Positions 11,993-22,920 of a stretch of DNA of 64,000 nucleotides are shown in pieces. The notes under the pieces were generated by a model. The model was not told the DNA's origin and made no database searches. It worked only from the letters and a program-made list of their open reading frames with translations. The stretch is taken from positions 248,001 through 312,000 of the forward strand of contig CAVSEK010000001.1 of the NCBI GenBank assembly GCA_963726975.1, in the 5' to 3' direction. The stretch comes from CAVSEK01 sp963726975 (lineage in GTDB: Bacteria > Actinomycetota > Actinomycetes > Mycobacteriales > SCTD01). Both the position numbers and the translations under genes were made by a program. The number at the start of each line of letters is the position of its first letter. Positions within the stretch are counted from its first letter, which is position 1.

Positions 11993-12681
11993 ACGACCGC
12001 CTCCATCCGCGAGTGCAGCTGGAGCTTCTCCAGGATGTTGCGGATGTGGTTCTTGACGGTGTTCTCGCTGATGAAGAGCTGCTTGGCGATGTCGCGGTTG
12101 TTGAGGCCCTTGGCGACGAGCTTGAGGACCTCCATCTCGCGGTCGGTGAGCCGCGGGGTCGGCAGCTGCTGCCGGTCGTCGGTGCGCCGGCTCATCGTGG
12201 CGAACTCGCTGATGAGCTTGCTGGCCATCGAGGGGCTGATGAGGGACTGGCCGCCGTGCACGGCACGGATCGCCGTCGCGACCTCCTCGATGGAGATCTC
12301 CTTGAGCAGGTAGCCGGTCGCGCCCGCCTTGATGGCCTCGTAGAGGTCGGCCTCCTCGTCCGAGATCGTCAGCATGATGATCTTCGCGGAGGGGACGGCG
12401 TCGTGGATCGCCGAGCAGGCCTCGATGCCGCTGCGCCGGGGCATGCGCACGTCCATGAGCACGACGTCCGGCGTGTGCTCGCCGGCCTTGGCGACCGCGT
12501 CGCTGCCGTCGCTCGCCTCCTCGACGACCTCGATGTCGGGCTCCTGCTCGAGGACCATCTGCAGCCCGCGGCGGAACAGGGCGTGGTCGTCGACCACGAG
12601 CACCCGGATCGGGTCCGCCGGACCCGCTCCCGGTGCCGCCGCGTCCGAGGCGTCCTCGACGGGGCCGGGCGAGTCGGTCAA
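11956..12681 (-). CDS. NarL/LuxR-family response regulator
   Basis: A 241-aa two-domain regulator: receiver (about 25-145) with VLVVDDHALFRRGL, phospho-acceptor Asp at about 77 in VVLMDVRMP, and KAGATGYLLKE; then a LuxR-type HTH (about 175-241) with LTDREMEVLKLVAKGLNNRDIAKQLFISENTVKNHIRNIL. No sensor kinase gene is adjacent, so its partner is elsewhere. The start is taken as TTG 12681 because GGAGG lies exactly 5 nt upstream and the preceding DNA is the hpf terminator hairpin. A regulator of this type between hpf and secA is common in Gram-positive actinobacteria, including Streptomyces as I recall, where its targets are little known. Confidence 0.9.
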   Translation of the reverse strand: MTDSPGPVEDASDAAAPGAGPADPIRVLVVDDHALFRRGLQMVLEQEPDIEVVEEASDGSDAVAKAGEHTPDVVLMDVRMPRRSGIEACSAIHDAVPSAKIIMLTISDEEADLYEAIKAGATGYLLKEISIEEVATAIRAVHGGQSLISPSMASKLISEFATMSRRTDDRQQLPTPRLTDREMEVLKLVAKGLNNRDIAKQLFISENTVKNHIRNILEKLQLHSRMEAVVYAVREKLLEIT

Positions 12682-12752
12682 GGGGGCCTCCGAGGGTGCG
12701 GCATCGGCCGGTTCTCCGGCGCCCGGGATGATGCCACGCCCCGCGCCGTCCG

Positions 12753-12791
12753 CCGCCGGGGCGCCGGGCGGCTGCCCGGGCGCCCCGGCGG
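12753..12791 (-). terminator. strong hairpin after hpf
   Basis: A 17/18-nt inverted repeat with a single bulged C (CCGCCGGGGCGCCGGGC / GCCCGGGCGCCCCGGCGG, loop GGCT) starting 7 nt past the hpf stop and ending about 70 nt before the response-regulator start. Probably terminates or attenuates transcription from hpf. Confidence 0.75.
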
Positions 12792-12797
12792 TCGGGC

Positions 12798-13412
12798 TCA
12801 GCCCGCGCCCAGCCGGATGACGCCGTAGTCGTAGCCGTGCCGGCGGTAGACCACGCTCGGGAGCGTCGTGGCCGCGTCGATGAACAGGTAGAAGTCGTGC
12901 CCGACGAGCTCCATCTCGTGCAGCGCGTCCTCGGTGCTCATCGGCTCGGCGGAGTGGGTCTTGTCGCGGACGATGAGCTCGGCCGTGTCGTCGAGCGGCT
13001 CGGCCTCCTGCTCGGTGCGCTCGAGCAGCGCGACGGACCCGTCGGGGCTGTCCAGGACCGGCAGCGACGCCGTCGCCTCCGCCACCGAGGGCGGCGTCTT
13101 GCCGCCGTGGTGCACGCGGCGGCGGTCGTGCGACTTGCGCAGCCGGGCCTCGAGCTTGAGCACGGCAGCGTCCAGCGCGGCGTAGAACGTCTCGGCACAC
13201 GCCTCGGCGCGGATGACCGGTCCCTTGCCGCGCACGGTGATCTCGACCCGCTGGCACTTGCTGGACTGCCGGGGGTTCTTCTCGTGGCTGAGCTCGACGT
13301 CGAGGTGGTAGACCCGCGGGTCGAGGCGTTCGGAGGGGGCGAGCTTCTCCTGCACGTGCTGCCGGAAGTGGTCCGGCACCTCGACGTTGCGGCCCTTGAC
13401 GACGATGTCCAC
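12798..13412 (-). CDS. hpf: ribosome hibernation promoting factor (long HPF/RaiA)
   Basis: A 204-aa long-form hibernation factor. The N-terminal S30AE domain (about 1-105: VDIVVKGRNVEVPDHF ... AALDAAVLKLEARLRKSHDRR) sits in the 30S decoding channel. The C-terminal dimerisation domain (about 145-204: IVRDKTHSAEPMSTEDALHEM ... FYLFIDAATTLPSVVYRRHGYDYGVIRL) pairs two 70S ribosomes into 100S particles. The two domains are joined by an acidic linker. GTG 13412 has AGGAG 5 nt upstream. It lies between comF and the NarL regulator as in other actinobacteria. A TACGGT box (ACCGTA at 13525-13530 on the plus strand) about 115 nt upstream is a possible promoter, which would give a long leader. Confidence 0.95.
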   Translation of the reverse strand: MDIVVKGRNVEVPDHFRQHVQEKLAPSERLDPRVYHLDVELSHEKNPRQSSKCQRVEITVRGKGPVIRAEACAETFYAALDAAVLKLEARLRKSHDRRRVHHGGKTPPSVAEATASLPVLDSPDGSVALLERTEQEAEPLDDTAELIVRDKTHSAEPMSTEDALHEMELVGHDFYLFIDAATTLPSVVYRRHGYDYGVIRLGAG

Positions 13413-13546
13413 GGAGTCTCCTTGCAGAGGGGGGACGTGCCCGGCGCCGACCCGGAGCGGGTCTGGACGCTCTCCTCCTCCCGCCGTCGCGACGCCGGCA
13501 GGCACCTGGACGGTGCGTGACAAGACCGTATCCCCCGTGACGGCGC

Positions 13547-14315
13547 TCACACCCGTCGCCCTGTCCCGTCCCCCGGTCGGGTGACGCCGTCGGGCGCAGC
13601 CGCGCCGGGCCCGCGGCGCGGGACCGCCGCCACCACCGCGGCGCCGCGGACCCTCGCCCCCGCGGCCCGCAGTGCCCGGGCCGCCTCGGTGAGCGTCGCG
13701 CCGGTGGTGAGGACGTCGTCGACGACGAGGACCGGCAGCCCGCGCAGCGCGCGGCGGGCGCGCAGCGCACCCGCGAGGTTGGCGGCCCGCTCGCGCGCTG
13801 CTCAGCCCCGCCTGGTCCAGGACCCGGCGGGCCGGCACCAGCAGCGGCGCCGCGGCGGTGCCCGTGCGGGCGGCGGCCGCCGCGGCGAGCCGTCGGGCGT
13901 GGTCGTGGCCCCGCGCCCGCACCGCTGCGGCCGCGGACGGGACGGGCACGAGGACGACCTGCGCCGCGAGCGGGTCGGCCGCGAGCACGCCGCGGACGGC
14001 CGGCGCGAGCAGGTCCGCGAGCGGCCCGACCAGCGCGAGCCGGCCGTGCTCCTTGTGGGCGACGAGCAGCCGCCGCACCTCGGGGCCGTACGCCGCCCCG
14101 GCCCAGGTGCGGGGCAGGCCGGGCGGGCAGGGGTCGGGCCGGGCGGGACCCGCCCGCGCCGACCGCACGGCGGCCAGGCACCCCGCGCAGCAGCCGGTCG
14201 TCAGCGCGAGCTCCGGGCCCGCGCAGCCGGCGCAGGAGCGCGGGAGCACCAGGTCGGCGGCGGCGTCGCCCAGGTCGCGCAGCACGGCGGCCAGGAGGGG
14301 GAGCGGGGAGCGCAC
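13547..14315 (-). CDS. comF: ComF-family phosphoribosyltransferase-like protein (frameshifted)
   Basis: Restored length about 255 aa. The N-terminal zinc-binding Cys region (LPRSCAGCAGPELALTTGCCAGCL) and the middle domain (LLVAHKEHGRLAL, VPVPSAAAAVRARGHDHARRLA) are in the GTG 14315 frame. The PRPP-binding motif VLVVDDVLTTGATLTEA with the C-terminus is one frame over, ending at a TGA at 13547. Removing one extra base at about 13802 gives LSARERAANLAGAL, the expected family sequence, so this looks like a sequence error rather than a dead gene. ComF proteins are linked to DNA uptake or nucleotide salvage; their role in actinobacteria is unclear. A CAGCCT box 6 nt before the GTG suggests a leaderless start. 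Confidence 0.85.
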
Positions 14316-14391
14316 CGGCCCAGGCTGCGGTCGGGCGAGCGGACGGCCGGTCCCACGACCCGCGCTGGGGACGAGCGGCGCGGCTGTGGAC

Positions 14392-14405
14392 GGGCGCGAG
14401 CGCCC
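14392..14405 (-). terminator. short hairpin after lpqB
   Basis: GGGCG-CGAG-CGCCC, 5-bp stem with a stable-type tetraloop, 6 nt beyond the lpqB stop. Weak candidate terminator. Confidence 0.35.
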
Positions 14406-14411
14406 CTGCCG

Positions 14412-16173
14412 TCAGCGGGGGTAGGCGGGCCGGCCCGCGTCCGGCAGCTGCACCTGGAAGCCGCCGGAGCCGTCGCCGCTGTAGACGGTGCTGGAGCGGT
14501 CGGAGTCGACCTCCACGAGCAGCGGCTGACCGCCGAAGGCGGCGAGAGCGACCGGCGTGCCCTCGGCCACGCCCACGAGGCCGCCGGTGACGGCGGAGGT
14601 GCCGTCCACCGACAGCGACAGCAGCGGCAGCAGCGGCGGCTCGGTGTCCTGGACGAGCACGGCGAGCTGCGTGCCGGTCCGCCACGCGACGTCGCGCACG
14701 CCCGTGCTCAGCGTGCGCAGCGCCACCAGCCGCGGGACCGCCCCCTGCTCCAGCCGGCCGACCTGCAGCGCGCCGGCGGCCACGAGGGCCACCCGGACGC
14801 CGTCGCGCGACACCCGGAGCAGCGAGGAGGCGTCCAGCGCCGGGGCCCCGACGAGCGCCACCTCCACGGGCACGGCCGTCGGCACCGGGGGCACGAGCAG
14901 CACCGCCGGGCGGGCGCCCGTGCGCAGCACGTAGACGCCGCCGTCCCCGCTGCCCCAGGTGGGTGAGCGCAGGCCGGGGTCGCGCAGCACCGCCGTGAGC
15001 GGGCCGGCGAGCGGCCCGACGCGCAGGGTGCGGGTGTCGCCGTCGTCGGTGAGCACCGCGAGGCGACCCGTCCGGGCGTCCACGGCCTGGTCGACCACCC
15101 GCGAGACGTCGGCGACGGCCGTCGCCGGCCGGTCCTCCACGACCGGCTCGAGGGTGCGCAGCCCCCCAGCGACCAGCGCGAGGCCCGGCGGCCGCTCGAG
15201 CGGGCCGTCCGGGGCGTAGCCCGACCACGCGCCGCGGGGCTGGGGCTGCCCGACGCCGGGCACCTGGAGGACCCGGCCGTCGACGAGCAGCGACAGCCGG
15301 GTGAAGTCGGGCAGCGCCTCGCGCAGCGTCCACACCAGCTGCGCCGACAGGTCCGCCCGCGAGGGGCCCGGGTAGGCCTCCGGCGGGCCCGTGAGGTCGA
15401 CCACCACCTCGCCCGTCGCGGACGTGGTCACGGGCCGCCGCAGCGCCGCTCCGGCCGGCACCGCCGTCTCGACGCTGCCGGCGAGCCCGCTGGACGGCCC
15501 CGTGAGCAGGTGCTCGACCGCCTGCTGCGCCGGGTCGCCGTCCACCGGCAGCTGCACGAGGTCCGCGACGAGGTGGCGCGGGCCCGGGGCGGCCCGAGCG
15601 GAGCGAGGAAGTGCACGGAGAAGGCGTCGTACGACCGGTCGCGCGCCGTCGGGGTGAGGGTCAGGCCGTCGGGGACCTCGACCAGCCGCCACTGCCGGTC
15701 GGCGCCCTGCCGCAGGCGGTAGGCCTGCGTGGTCGGCGACGGCCGCTGCACCCGGGCGGCGCCGTCGGCGTCGACCTGGCCCAGCACGTCGAGCTGCAGG
15801 GTGACGACGACGGCGTCCCCCTGGACCGTCGGCCGGCTCGTCGCGGCGGTGCGGGGGTCGTAGACCGTGACGCCCGCGTCGTCGCGCCAGCGCGCGCGCT
15901 CCTCGGGCGCGAGGAAGCCCCGGGCGATGCCGTGCGCGTCGCGCGCGCTGCTCTGCGCGGTGAGGAAGCCGAGCACGACCGCCTGCGGGGTGGCGTCGGG
16001 CTGCGGGCCGGGCGGCAGCACGCTGATCGGCTCGGGACGGCGCTGCTCGGCCGGGACCGCCCCCGGCTGCTGGACCCCGCCCGGCAGCGGCAGGCCGCAG
16101 CCGCTCAGAGCAGCAGGGCCGTCGTCAGGGCCGTCGTCAGGGTCGTGGGCAGCCCGGCGGCGCGGCGCCTCAC
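14412..16173 (-). CDS. lpqB: lipoprotein LpqB, MtrAB partner (two frameshifts)
   Basis: LpqB is the lipoprotein that works with the MtrAB two-component system in cell-wall homeostasis. Restored product about 587 aa: signal peptide with lipobox (TALLLLSGCG after repair), an N-terminal GerMN-like domain (ISVLPPGPQPDATPQAVVLGFLTAQ ... VVTLQLDVLGQVDADG), a second GerMN-like region (LVADLVQLPVDGDPAQQAVEHLLTG) and a C-terminal propeller-like half ending FQVQLPDAGRPAYPR. Two bases are missing: one between CTGCTGCT and CTGAGC at about 16112, inside the signal peptide, and one G at about 15596 (LAPLG-AAPGPRHLV). Both look like sequence errors. GTG 16173 overlaps the mtrB stop (GTGA), so mtrA-mtrB-lpqB is a coupled operon. 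Confidence 0.88.
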
Positions 16174-17860
16174 GGGCGCGTCCCCGGGGCGGGCAGCGCA
16201 GCGACCGGGAGCGGCGAGCCCGGGGGCGGCGGTCCGAGCGGCAGCGGGCTGCCGGCGTCGGCCCGCTCCCCCGCGCGCCGCGGCAGGGTGAGGCGGAAGG
16301 CCGCGCCGGCGCCCTCGCGGCCCCAGACCTCCAGCCGCCCGCCGTGCGAGCGGGCGTCCTCCAGGGCGATGGCCAGACCCAGCCCGGTGCCCCCGGTCGT
16401 GCGGGCGCGGGACGGGTCGCCGCGCCAGAACCGGGTGAAGACCCGAGCGGCGTCCTCCGCCCGCAGCCCCACCCCGTGGTCGCGCACGAGCACCGCGACC
16501 GCGTCGTCGTCCCCGGCGACGCCGATCTCCACGGGCCCGCCCTCGCCGTGCTCGAGGGCGTTGACGACGAGGTTGCGCAGGACCCGCTCGATCCGTACGT
16601 GGTCGATCTCGGCGACGTGGGGGGCGCCGGCACCGCGGCGGAGCACGACCTCGCTGCCCTTGCGGTCCGCGAGCGCCTCGGTCTGGTCGAGGACCGCCTC
16701 CACGAGGTGCGCGAGGTCGACCGGCTCGACCTCGAGGTGCAGAGCGCCCGCGTCGTAGCGGCTGATCTCCAGCAGGTCGCCGAGCAGCCCCTCGAAGCGG
16801 TCGAGCTCGAGCTGCAGCAGCTCGGCGCTGCGCCGCACGTCGGGGGGGAAGCCGTCGCGCGCCTCGTGCAGCAGGTCGGCGGCCATGCGCACCGTGGTGA
16901 GCGGGGTCCGCAGCTCGTGGCTGACGTCGCTGACGAAGCGCTGCTGCACGCGCGACAGCGCCTCGAGCTGGCGGATCTGGCCCTGCAGCGCCTCGGCCAT
17001 GGTGTTGAAGGTGACGGCGAGCCGGGCGAGCTCGTCCTCGCCACGCACCGCCAGGCGCTCCTCGAGCCGGCCGGCCGCGAGCAGCTCGGCGGTGCCGGCC
17101 GCGAGCCGCACCGGCGTCACGACCTGCCGCGCGACCAGCCCGGCGATGAGCGCGAGCAGGGCGACGAGCACCAGCCCCGCGGCGGCGGCGGTGCGCTGCA
17201 CGAGGCCCAGCGTCGCGACCTCCGCCGACAGCGGGAACAGGTGGTAGAGGCGGTAGTCCAGCCCGAGGGGGGTGCGCAGCACCGACCCGACGACGAGCGC
17301 CTCCACGCGACCGCCGCGCCCGTCGGGCACCACGGCGTACGCGTAGATCGGGCCGGTGCCGCTGACCAGCGCGTCGCGCAGCGCGGCCGGCACGTCGGAG
17401 GGGTCGACGCCGGAGGAGGAGAACGCGTTGCTGTCGGGCCGGGCCCCGAGCACGACCACGCGGTAGAGGTCGCCGGCCGCGCCGCGGTCGCTGAGCTCCT
17501 GCACGACGCCGGCCAGCTCGGTGTCGACCGCCTGCGGGTTGACGACCTCGAGGTTGTCCAGCCGGGTCTGGGCCTGGGCGACGCCCGAGCTCGCCTCCGA
17601 CAGCGAGGTGCGCGTCTTGGTGTCGACGAGGCCCCGGCCGACCTGGTCGAGCAGCAGCGAGGCGAGCAGCGCGACGACGACGGCGGAGGCCAGCAGGGTG
17701 GTCACGACGACCCTCGTCTGCAGGCTCCGGCGCCACCGGGCCCGGCCGGCGCGCAGCGCGCGCAGGGCGGCGGCGCCCGCGACGGGCCCCAGCCGGCCGG
17801 CGGTCGTCCGGGTCCTGGCCGCGGTCCCCGGGCGCCCGGTCAGGCGCAGGGGGACGCCGC

Positions 17861-17864
<4 letters not shown>
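16170..17864 (-). CDS. mtrB: sensor histidine kinase MtrB
   Basis: Membrane histidine kinase partner of MtrA. Seen in order: basic N-terminus, TM1 (VVVTTLLASAVVVALLASLLL), an extracellular sensor region, TM2 (AAAAGLVLVALLALIAGLVA), HAMP, HisKA with phospho-acceptor His in VSDVSHELRTPLTTVRM, HATPase with NLVVNALEHGEGG (N box), RDHGVGLRAED, GGTGLGLAIALEDARSHGG (G boxes), and a Pro-rich tail. No ATG/GTG/TTG start lies before TM1; a CTG at 17864 overlapping the mtrA stop (CTGA) is the best candidate and gives 564 aa, near family length. If a base was miscalled there, the true codon could be GTG or ATG. It overlaps lpqB at the other end. Confidence 0.92.
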
Positions 17865-18550
<686 letters not shown>

Positions 18551-18612
18551 CGCCCGCTCCCGGGACGGGGCGCGCTCGTGGGGCTGCTGGCCCCTCCGCT
18601 GCTTCCGACCTG

Positions 18613-18715
18613 CATGGTCACCATGGTGGGCCATGGTCGCACCGCAGGCGCCGCCCCGGGCGTCCACAGGCACCGCGACCAGCGGGTCGGGCCGGTCCGC
18701 GCGTGACAGCATGGT
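18613..18715. repeat. phased CATGGT repeats in the mtrA upstream gap
   Basis: CATGGT occurs at 18613-18618, 18622-18627, 18632-18637 and 18710-18715. The first three are spaced 9-10 bp, about one helical turn, and the second and third form ACCATGGTGGGCCATGGT, a near-palindrome. They lie in the 205-bp divergent gap between mtrA and the membrane-protein operon. They do not match the MtrA box known to me (GTAAC-type). Possibly an operator; function unproven. Confidence 0.4.
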
Positions 18716-18755
18716 CCGCGCCGGCGCGGACGACGAGGAGAGCGGTGAGGCTGCG

Positions 18756-19871
18756 GTGACGGACCCGGAGCGGTCGACGGGCTGGGGCCTGCCCGGTGGC
18801 GACCTCCCCCACGACGACCGGCCCGCGGGTCCGTCCCCGAGCAGCCCTCCGACCGGCCCGCCCGCCCCCCTCCCGCCGTCCGGCTGGGGCGGACCGGCGT
18901 CGCCCACCCCGTCGTACGGCGCACCGCCGCCGGGGTGGGGCGGCCCGCAGACCGGGGCGCCCCGGCCGGGCGTGGTGCCGCTGCGGCCGCTCGGGCTCGG
19001 CGAGCTGCTGGACGGCGCGGTCGGCGTCGTGCGGCGCTACCCCCGCCCCACGCTCGGGCTGTCCTTCGTCGTCGCCGTCGTGAGCACGCTCCTCACCGTC
19101 GGCGTGCTCGTGCTGCTGCCCACGGTCGTCGTCGGCGCCGACAGCAGCGGCGGCGCGGAGCTGAGCGCGGCCGAGATCGGCGGCGCCGCCGTCGGGGCGC
19201 TCGCGGCCGCCCTCGTCACCGGCCTCGCGGGCATCGTCCTGGCCGGCATCATCACCGCAGTGGTCGGCAAGGCCGTGCTCGGGCAGCCGCTCACGACGTC
19301 ACAGGCGTGGCAGGCGGTCCGGCCGCTGCTCGCCCGCCTGGTCGGCCTGTCGCTGCTCGTCGGGCTGCTGCTGGTCGGCGTCCTCGGCGCCGCGGTCCTC
19401 GTCGGCGTCCTGGCCGTCGTCGTGCTCGGCGACGCGGGCCTGGCGATCGCGGTGCCGCTCGGGCTGGCCGCCCTCGTCGCCGACGTCTACCTCTACGTCC
19501 GGCTCAGCCTCGCCGCCCCCGCCCTGGTGCTCGAGAAGCTCGCCGTCCGCGAGGCGCTGCGGCGCAGCGGTGTGCTGGTGCGCGGCTCGTCCTGGCGGGT
19601 GCTCGGCGTCCTCGTGCTCACCGGCCTCATCGCCGGTGCCGTCGGACAGGTGCTGCAGCTGCCCTTCGTCGTGCTGGGCGGCGGCACGTCGATCTTCACC
19701 GGGGGCGACGTGGGGCTGCTGGCCCTCGTGCTCGCCCAGGTCGGCGCCGGCCTCGCGCAGACGCTCACCGCGCCGTTCAGCAGCGGGGTGCGGGCGCTGC
19801 TCTACGTCGACCGCCGCATGCGGGCGGAGGGCCTCGACGTCGCGCTCACCGCCGCCGCAGCGCCCCGGTGA
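18756..19871 (+). CDS. multi-pass membrane protein with Pro-rich cytoplasmic head
   Basis: A 371-aa protein: about 80 residues rich in Pro/Gly (PPSGWGGP, GAPPPGWGGPQ), then VVPLRPLGLGELLDGAVGVVRRYPRPTLGLS, the start of a domain like the membrane domain of glycerophosphodiester phosphodiesterase/YciC proteins, followed by about five or six long hydrophobic helices with RLSLAAPALVLEKLAVREALRRS between them. No catalytic GDPD residues are present, so it is not an enzyme of that name. GTG 18756 has GAGG 5 nt upstream. First gene of a five-gene coupled run (to 24213), so it probably works with the DUF4129, DUF4350, MoxR and DUF58 proteins. Divergent from mtrA. Confidence 0.8.
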   Translation: MTDPERSTGWGLPGGDLPHDDRPAGPSPSSPPTGPPAPLPPSGWGGPASPTPSYGAPPPGWGGPQTGAPRPGVVPLRPLGLGELLDGAVGVVRRYPRPTLGLSFVVAVVSTLLTVGVLVLLPTVVVGADSSGGAELSAAEIGGAAVGALAAALVTGLAGIVLAGIITAVVGKAVLGQPLTTSQAWQAVRPLLARLVGLSLLVGLLLVGVLGAAVLVGVLAVVVLGDAGLAIAVPLGLAALVADVYLYVRLSLAAPALVLEKLAVREALRRSGVLVRGSSWRVLGVLVLTGLIAGAVGQVLQLPFVVLGGGTSIFTGGDVGLLALVLAQVGAGLAQTLTAPFSSGVRALLYVDRRMRAEGLDVALTAAAAPR

Positions 19872-20497
19872 CCGGGCTGCTCGCCGCGGCCGCTCCGCTG
19901 TCGCGCGACGCGGCGCGGGAGGCGGCCCGCCGCGAGCTCAGCCGCCAGGAGTACGCCGACGCGCAGCCACCGCTGCTGCTGCGGCTCGTCGGCCGGGCGC
20001 TGCGCGCCGTGTCCGACCTGCTCGACCGCGCGGCCGGCGCGGTCGCCGACGGCGCCCTGGCGCGGGTCGTGCTCGCGCTGCTCGTCGTCGGGGCCGTCGC
20101 CGTCGTCCTCGTCCGGCTCGGCCCGCTGTCCGCCGGCCGGCGCGGCGCCGCCCCGGTCTTCCCCGACGGGCCGCAGCTCTCGGCCGCCGACCACCGGGCG
20201 CGCGCCGAGCAGGCGGCCGCGCAGGGCCGCTGGGCCGAGGCCGTGCGCGAGCGGCTGCGCGCGCTCGTCCGCGAGCTGGCGGCGCAGGGGCTGCTCGACG
20301 CCCGACCCGGCCGCACCGCCCTCGAGCTGGCCCGCGAGGCCGGTGCCGCAGCGCCCGCGCTCGCGGCCGACCTGCGCCGCGCGGCCGCGGTCTTCGACGA
20401 GGTCAGCTACGGCGGCCGCCCGGGCAGCGCCGCGGCCTACGCCGTGGTCGCCGACGTCGACGCCCGCGCCGCCGCCGGGGTGCGGGTCGCCGCGTGA
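19868..20497 (+). CDS. DUF4129 domain protein
   Basis: A 209-aa protein with one central membrane segment (VVLALLVVGAVAVVLVRLGPL, about residues 68-88). The cytoplasmic helical C-terminal domain typical of DUF4129 begins around DHRARAEQAAAQGRWAEAV and runs through RLRALVRELAAQGLLDARPGRT to AAVFDEVSYGGRPGS. DUF4129 proteins accompany MoxR ATPases and DUF58 proteins; their biochemical role is not established. Both ends overlap the neighbouring genes as GTGA, so translation is coupled throughout. N-terminal residues DAAREAARRELSRQEYADAQP form an amphipathic helix before the membrane segment. Confidence 0.85.
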   Translation: MTGLLAAAAPLSRDAAREAARRELSRQEYADAQPPLLLRLVGRALRAVSDLLDRAAGAVADGALARVVLALLVVGAVAVVLVRLGPLSAGRRGAAPVFPDGPQLSAADHRARAEQAAAQGRWAEAVRERLRALVRELAAQGLLDARPGRTALELAREAGAAAPALAADLRRAAAVFDEVSYGGRPGSAAAYAVVADVDARAAAGVRVAA

Positions 20498-21752
20498 CGC
20501 TCGCCGTCGACGCGCCTGCGGGGGGCGCGCCCGCCCCGGGTCCTGCGCCCACCAGCGCCGGCACGAGCACCGCCCCCACCGGTCGCGGCCTCTGGCGGCG
20601 CGCCCGCACGCCCCTGCTCGCGGCGCTCGTCCTCGTGCTCGTGTCGCTCGCCGTCGCCGCCCTGCGGGCCACCGGCGGCGGGACGCTCGACCCGCGGTCG
20701 TACGCCCCGGAGGGCTCGCGGGCGCTCGCCGCCCTGCTCGAGCAGCAGGGGGTGTCGGTGCGGGTCGTCGGCGACCTGGACGCGCTGCGGTCCGGGCTGG
20801 GACCGGGCAGCACCGTGCTCGTCCCGCTGCCGGGGCTGCTGACCCCCGACGAGCTCGCCGCGCTCGGCGGGCTCGACTCCCCCGTCGTCGTCGCCGGCGC
20901 GGGCCCGGACGACGTCGCCGCCCTGGACCTGCCGGTCGACGTCGCCCCGGCCGACACCGCCGTGCGCCGGCCCGCCTGCGCGCTGCCCGCCGCCGGCACC
21001 GCCGGCGCCGCGCTGTCGGGCACCGCCACCTACGCCCCGCAGGACGGCGTCGACGCCGTCGGCTGCTACGCCACCGGCGGCCGGGCGAGCCTGCTGCAGC
21101 TGCCGGGCCGGCAGGTGGTGCTGCTCGGCGAGCCGGCGGTCCTCACCAACGACGAGCTCGACCGGGAGGGCGACGCGGCGCTCGCGCTCGGCCTGCTCGG
21201 GGGCGGCGACGAGGTCCGCTGGCTGCTGCCGGCGCCCGGCCGCGCGGTGCCGGGCGCGCCGCAGAGCCTGCGCGACCTGCTGCCGGACAGCATCGAGCTC
21301 GGCGTGCTGCAGCTCGCGGTCGCCGTCCTCGCGCTCGGCCTGTGGCGGGCCCGGCGGCTCGGGCGCGTGGTGACCGAGCCGCTGCCGGTGGTCGTCCGCG
21401 CGGCCGAGGCCGCCGAGGGCCGGGGCCGGCTCTACCGGGCCGCCGGCGCGCGCGGCACGGCCGCGGAGGCGCTGCGCGCGGGCGCCCGCGACCGGCTCGC
21501 CCGGCGGCTGTCGCTGCCGCCCGCGACGGAGCCGGACCGTCTCGTCGAGGTCCTGGCGAGCCGCTCGGGCCGCGCGGCGGGCGAGGTCGGGGCCCTCCTG
21601 TACGGTGCGCCTCCGCCCGACGACGCGGCCCTCGTGCGGCTGGCCCGGGCACTGGACGAGCTGCGCCTGCCCCCCGGACCGGCCCCCGCACCCGCCCCGC
21701 ACGTCCCCCCGCCCGCTCCCGCTCCGGAGGCCGTCGACCGTGACCCCGCGCC

Positions 21753-21756
<4 letters not shown>
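20494..21756 (+). CDS. DUF4350 domain membrane protein
   Basis: A 420-aa protein. N-terminal TM (PLLAALVLVLVSLAVAALRA), then the DUF4350 domain (DPRSYAPEGSRALAALLEQQGVSVRVVGDL), a GATase-1-like or Rossmann-like region, a second TM near residue 285 (LGVLQLAVAVLALGLW) and a helical cytoplasmic tail ending in a Pro-rich segment. DUF4350 is found with MoxR/DUF58/DUF4129. Translation is coupled at both ends: GTGA with DUF4129 and ATGA with the MoxR gene. The function of the set is thought to involve envelope assembly or chaperoning, by analogy with MoxR systems. Nothing in this sequence shows a substrate. Confidence 0.85.
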
Positions 21757-22916
<1,160 letters not shown>

Positions 22917-22920
22917 CGCC

